DNA from: an uncultured Oscillospiraceae bacterium
Lineage (GTDB): Bacteria > Bacillota > Clostridia > Oscillospirales > Oscillospiraceae
Direction: 5' to 3'
Assembly: GCA_944382965.1 (NCBI GenBank)
Contig: CALWOA010000012.1
Coordinates: 1-64,000 of the forward strand
Length of the DNA: 64,000 bases
This document shows positions 61,106 to 64,000 of this stretch, piece after piece (the first letter of the stretch is position 1; every line of letters begins with the position of its first letter). Both the position numbers and the translations under genes were made by a program. The notes beneath the pieces were generated by a model. It ran no database searches and had not been told where the DNA came from. It was given only the letters and a program-made list of their open reading frames with translations.

Positions 61106-62896
61106 ATGTTTTGCAAATATTGCGGCAATCAAATTGAGGAAGACGCTGCCTTTTGCAATGTGTGCGGTAAGCCTGTTTCCTGGAATCACCGGGAATCCAC
61201 TGGCAAATCAACCCATACAAGAGGAAAATATCAGCGAAAAGAAAAACGCAGAAGAGTATCCAAACTATGTGTTATTGGCATTGTGATCCTCTGTATCGGC
61301 GTGTGTGGCTTAGGATTTGGTCTGATGAACTCGGTGGGGGAAGATTCCATTGCTACGGTTCAGAATGGCTATTTGGGCGAGTATACGGATATTACAGTCA
61401 AGGAGATACTATACTGGTGTTACGGTATGCTGCATGAGAAAGAAGAATGGGATGGTGGAATAACAGATTCTGGGTCAGAAATTGTACAAGTAAAGTACTA
61501 CGATGAAGGAATGGAAGAAGATGCTACCACCATTCAATTCACCATGCTGAATGAAGAGTGCTTTAAAATTACGGCATTTGTTGATCCGATGAACCCTGTG
61601 GAGAAACCCACAGATTTGCTTGCTACTATGAACTACAATTATTTGACTGCCTATATGGGAATTCATCGTTCCGTGGCGGGGGATTTGTCTGCAGAGAAAG
61701 ATCTGGTTGCCAGACTTGGTCAGATTTCCGGGTCGGCTGTAGCATATGGGGCGTCTGCGGACTATAGCGGCGATCGGACAGCACTCTGTGAAATAGATGG
61801 GCAAACACCGCTGAATGTAGATGTTGCCATGCTGTTGGACAGTTATGGTCTATTTGACATGTCTTACTATTCGGGGACGGATGCATACGATCAGGTCACA
61901 ACGGAGCCATATGAAACGGAGGCGGCCCTAACACAGACGCAGCCGTCACAGGTGACAGCTGCGGAGGCGGATACGTTGCTGCTTGCCGTGCTCAAAGGGG
62001 AAATGGTCTTTCTTTTGAGCGACACAAATGAGCATGTCACCATTCAGAGTGTAAAGAGGATAAGGGATAGCGAGTTTGATAATCCTCTGGTTCCTGCCTC
62101 ATATACCTATGTTGATATGGATCAAGATGGACAGCAAGAGATAATCGTACAGTTGGATAGTGATGTCAGTGGCTGGCGGTTGATCCTGAGGTATCAGGAC
62201 GGTAGTGTATATGGCTATGGTTACCCTTTTCGAGGATTACAAAGTATCTCTGTAGATGGCCTGTGTATGAGTTCTTCGGGAGCTGCCTACTCGGATGTTT
62301 TTCGATTGCGATTTGATGGCAATGCAGTACGTGAAGAGTACCTGCCGTCCATCGAAACGGAGAATGCACTGAATAACTGGGTTGATGTTTCGTGGAGCGA
62401 TTATCAAAGCCTCTTTTCTGATTCTGCTCCTTCTGAAGAAGTCATTGAGGAGTATCCTTTGGATTTTGTAAACGGCAATACTGGAGACGTCGTTCGTGCT
62501 TTGGGAGAGAACTATATTTATGGGGATGGGTATGCAGGCTGTAAATTGTTCTACTATGGCAGCAATCCGGATATTTCCTATGGGTTTGTTCCTTTGAACT
62601 GGGAAGATCCCGTTCTGAGCGGCACGGAACCAATTACATCCATTCTCCTTCGCGGCGATGCTAAAATCTGTGCGAATCTATCTGCAAATATGAATAAGAC
62701 AGAACTAGATGCTGTAGCTTGGGAAACACCCAATGTTCAAAATGTCTCCAATGGCAAGAGCAATGAGTTGATGTCTGGAAATATCTACCGGTATGAGATT
62801 GAAACAGACACTGCAATGATTATGTATACCTGGTTCCTTGATCTGGGCGATGATGTGGAGTATGCCGCATCGGAAGTTATGGTTGCACCGAAGTAA
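61106..62896 (+). CDS. Zinc-ribbon membrane protein with long extracellular part
   Basis: A 596-residue protein. An N-terminal double-CxxC zinc ribbon (C3, C6, C17, C20) is followed by a basic linker, one transmembrane helix (about 54-75) and a large acidic outer part of about 520 residues. That part includes YTYVDMDQDGQQEIIVQLD, an EF-hand-like or FG-GAP-like calcium-binding loop, and an acidic Thr/Glu-rich spacer. Such single-helix zinc-ribbon proteins are frequent in Clostridia and often uncharacterised. ATG 61106 (AAGGAG upstream) is preferred over TTG 61103. Controlled with the small membrane protein, probably by the divergent XRE regulator. Confidence 0.75.
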   Translation: MFCKYCGNQIEEDAAFCNVCGKPVSWNHRESTGKSTHTRGKYQRKEKRRRVSKLCVIGIVILCIGVCGLGFGLMNSVGEDSIATVQNGYLGEYTDITVKEILYWCYGMLHEKEEWDGGITDSGSEIVQVKYYDEGMEEDATTIQFTMLNEECFKITAFVDPMNPVEKPTDLLATMNYNYLTAYMGIHRSVAGDLSAEKDLVARLGQISGSAVAYGASADYSGDRTALCEIDGQTPLNVDVAMLLDSYGLFDMSYYSGTDAYDQVTTEPYETEAALTQTQPSQVTAAEADTLLLAVLKGEMVFLLSDTNEHVTIQSVKRIRDSEFDNPLVPASYTYVDMDQDGQQEIIVQLDSDVSGWRLILRYQDGSVYGYGYPFRGLQSISVDGLCMSSSGAAYSDVFRLRFDGNAVREEYLPSIETENALNNWVDVSWSDYQSLFSDSAPSEEVIEEYPLDFVNGNTGDVVRALGENYIYGDGYAGCKLFYYGSNPDISYGFVPLNWEDPVLSGTEPITSILLRGDAKICANLSANMNKTELDAVAWETPNVQNVSNGKSNELMSGNIYRYEIETDTAMIMYTWFLDLGDDVEYAASEVMVAPK

Positions 62897-63148
62897 GATG
62901 GTACGGTCGGTCATCTTCTAAATTTTCTGCCGGGGAAATTGCTGTATATATTTTAGATTCATAAGGGAAACGGCAGCAGTCATCATGCAAACCTAAGTTA
63001 CAGCCTTCCTGCACCCACAAGCTCTGTGACGGAAAACCAGTTGAGTGCTTTGGGAGACCGCCTGTGCAGCTAGATAATTTTTGCGTGGATAAGATCCTAA
63101 CATAGTTTTAGTAGGGCGGCTGTACGTTTTTGACAAGTCAGGGGCCTT

Positions 63149-63340
63149 GTTAGAAGAAATTCAAATCTGAAATTCTAACAAGCAACAACAAGAATTCTAA
63201 CAAGATTCAACCAAATCACTAACGGAATGATGTAGATAATCGCTTTGAGAAAAGGCTCTGCTGTATCAATATATGCTGCATATATTCACCTCGTTTTTGC
63301 TGAGACAAAGGGCTAATTTTTTCTAACATTTTTTCTAACA
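63149..63340. repeat. Right arm-type TTCTAACA repeats
   Basis: Copies of (T)TCTAACA occur near 63149-63156 (inverted), 63173-63180, 63194-63201, 63321-63328 and 63333-63340. They mirror the cluster at 41335-41431 inside the left end, so both ends carry the same short motif, as expected for arm-type integrase sites. The 62897-63486 region holds no convincing gene. Confidence 0.6.
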
Positions 63341-63380
63341 AACGTGCAGAAAACGTGCAAGCCCAGGTGTGCCTGCGGTG

Positions 63381-63466
63381 ACCCAAATAGGAAAATGCAA
63401 CCCTAATGGGACGGTTTTTGCTCCAAAAGTGTCCCAAATGGGTCTGTATTGGGCATTTTGGGACAC
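63381..63466. repeat. Right-end TCCC(N)GGG repeat cluster
   Basis: ACCCAAATAGG (63381), CCCTAATGGGACGGTTTTT (63401), GTCCCAAATGGG (63431) and TTTTGGGACAC (63456) repeat the motif set found before the serine recombinase gene at 53875-53984. Confidence 0.5.
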
Positions 63467-63486
63467 TCAAATCGTGCCCAGATGCC

Positions 63487-63531
63487 CTCATAACCCGGAG
63501 GCCGCAGGTTCGAGTCCTGCCTCCGCAACCA
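63487..63531 (+). repeat. Right attachment core: second 45-bp tRNA-Met 3' end copy
   Basis: Base-for-base equal to 41256-41300, from the anticodon loop CTCATAA to CCA. Upstream sequence (ATGCC) again does not extend the tRNA. The two copies bound an element of about 22.2 kb with its own integrase. Confidence 0.88.
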
Positions 63532-63532
63532 T

Positions 63533-63568
63533 AAAAACCGCCTAATTCGAAGGAATTAGGCGGTTTTT
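63533..63568 (+). terminator. Terminator after the right tRNA fragment
   Basis: AAAAACCGCCTAATTC and GAATTAGGCGGTTTTT pair around GAAG. It starts two bases after CCA and has T-runs on both strands; the sequence differs from the one at 41301, so each copy kept or acquired its own terminator. Confidence 0.8.
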
Positions 63569-63753
63569 CTATGCTAAAAAGTTCGAAGTTTCTCGCGTCA
63601 ATTTTCGCTTGACCCCATTTTGACCCCTATAAGGGGTTCTGAAAAGTTTGGAGAATACCGAAAAATAGGGGGATATCGGAACTCGGGAATGCCCGGGTTC
63701 CGATATTTATTACAGAAATGTTTCTTTTTTTACTATTTGTAGCCTTACGGAGC

Positions 63754-64000
63754 TTAAGTAGCGTTTCGAAGTCGCTCATATAAGATTGGCCCCATAGTTT
63801 TCATGACCTGCTGCATCATGTCTGGCTCTGAGAAAAGTTTGACAAAAAAGTCCTCATTCTGCTCATACCGGGCAGCGGCCATGTTGGGGAAGTCCTTCTC
63901 GAAGAGCAGCATAAAGGTGTTGCGGTCATTGTTTTTGGCGTAGCTGTGCCATCTATCCTGAGCGGCGTAGTCGTTTTCCATCTGGAGCAGGACTTTGTCC
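63754..64000 (-). CDS. C-terminal end of an unidentified protein (runs off the right edge)
   Basis: The minus-strand frame is open to the last base and reads DKVLLQMENDYAAQDRWHSY near the edge, then YAKNNDRNTFMLLFEKDFPN, with ILYERLRNAT at the end. It is helical and charged and no family is certain. The ATG at 63981 is internal, so the gene begins beyond the window. It lies outside the second element. Confidence 0.55.
   Translation of the reverse strand, partial: DKVLLQMENDYAAQDRWHSYAKNNDRNTFMLLFEKDFPNMAAARYEQNEDFFVKLFSEPDMMQQVMKTMGPILYERLRNAT

Noticed and set aside
63219..63491. Minus-strand 90-codon frame near the right end
   Set aside because: It covers the repeat clusters and attachment core, has no ribosome site and no protein-like composition.
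1..64000. CRISPR array
   Set aside because: No regularly spaced identical repeats of 24-40 bases were seen; the repeats present are pilin-domain, cysteine-module or integrase-site repeats.

Overview
The window looks like stacked mobile DNA from a low-to-mid GC Gram-positive gut bacterium, most likely a Clostridia member (Oscillospiraceae or Lachnospiraceae). The basis is strong AGGAGG-type ribosome binding sites, LPXTG pili with class C sortases, a Tn1549/CTn-like conjugation module, and families typical of clostridial elements (DUF3846, DUF3849, DUF6809, TnpV, PrgI). No housekeeping gene, rRNA or complete tRNA is visible. The assignment is inferred from gene content only.

Region 1 (about 1-39,100, nearly all on the minus strand) is the body of an integrative conjugative element (ICE). 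Read in the direction of transcription it carries parA/parB; two cysteine-rich surface proteins; a pilus operon (thioester tip adhesin, LPQTG major pilin, two sortases); a DUF3846/DUF3849 protein; ssb; a DUF3991/Toprim protein; the type IV secretion genes (VirB2-like, VirB6-like, VirD4, PrgI, VirB4); two cell-wall hydrolase-like proteins; a small membrane protein; and a giant ArdC/methylase/SNF2 protein. An AAA ATPase (DUF4143) gene sits in reverse orientation as cargo. A complete group II intron splits the major pilin gene, and its splice junctions can be predicted to the base. A second group II intron appears to begin at the extreme left edge and to interrupt the giant helicase gene.

Region 2 (about 39,190-41,250) is a junction zone. 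It holds a parA remnant and an A+T-rich two-gene cassette of unknown function.

Region 3 (41,256-63,531) is a second element of about 22 kb. It is bounded by a 45-bp direct repeat equal to the 3' part of a tRNA-Met (features of initiator tRNA), and clusters of TTCTAACA motifs lie just inside both ends. It carries a type I restriction-modification operon with two extra genes, a DUF4365 nuclease-like gene coupled to an unknown gene, tyrosine integrase and excisionase, DUF6809 and DUF3846 proteins, a serine recombinase followed by two coupled micropeptides, a glutamine amidotransferase/amidoligase pair, an SF2 helicase, small HTH proteins, a short relaxase, and an XRE regulator divergent from a membrane/zinc-ribbon module. 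Both repeat copies lack the 5' half of the tRNA, which fits serial integration at one tRNA, with the intact gene expected to the left of the window. After 63,532 only the C-terminal end of an unidentified gene is seen.

The most promising leads for undescribed biology are the extra genes in the restriction operon, the DUF4365 pair, the two-gene cassette at 39.9-41.0 kb, the 29-bp palindrome inside parB, the coupled micropeptides, and the overprinted tnpV frame.
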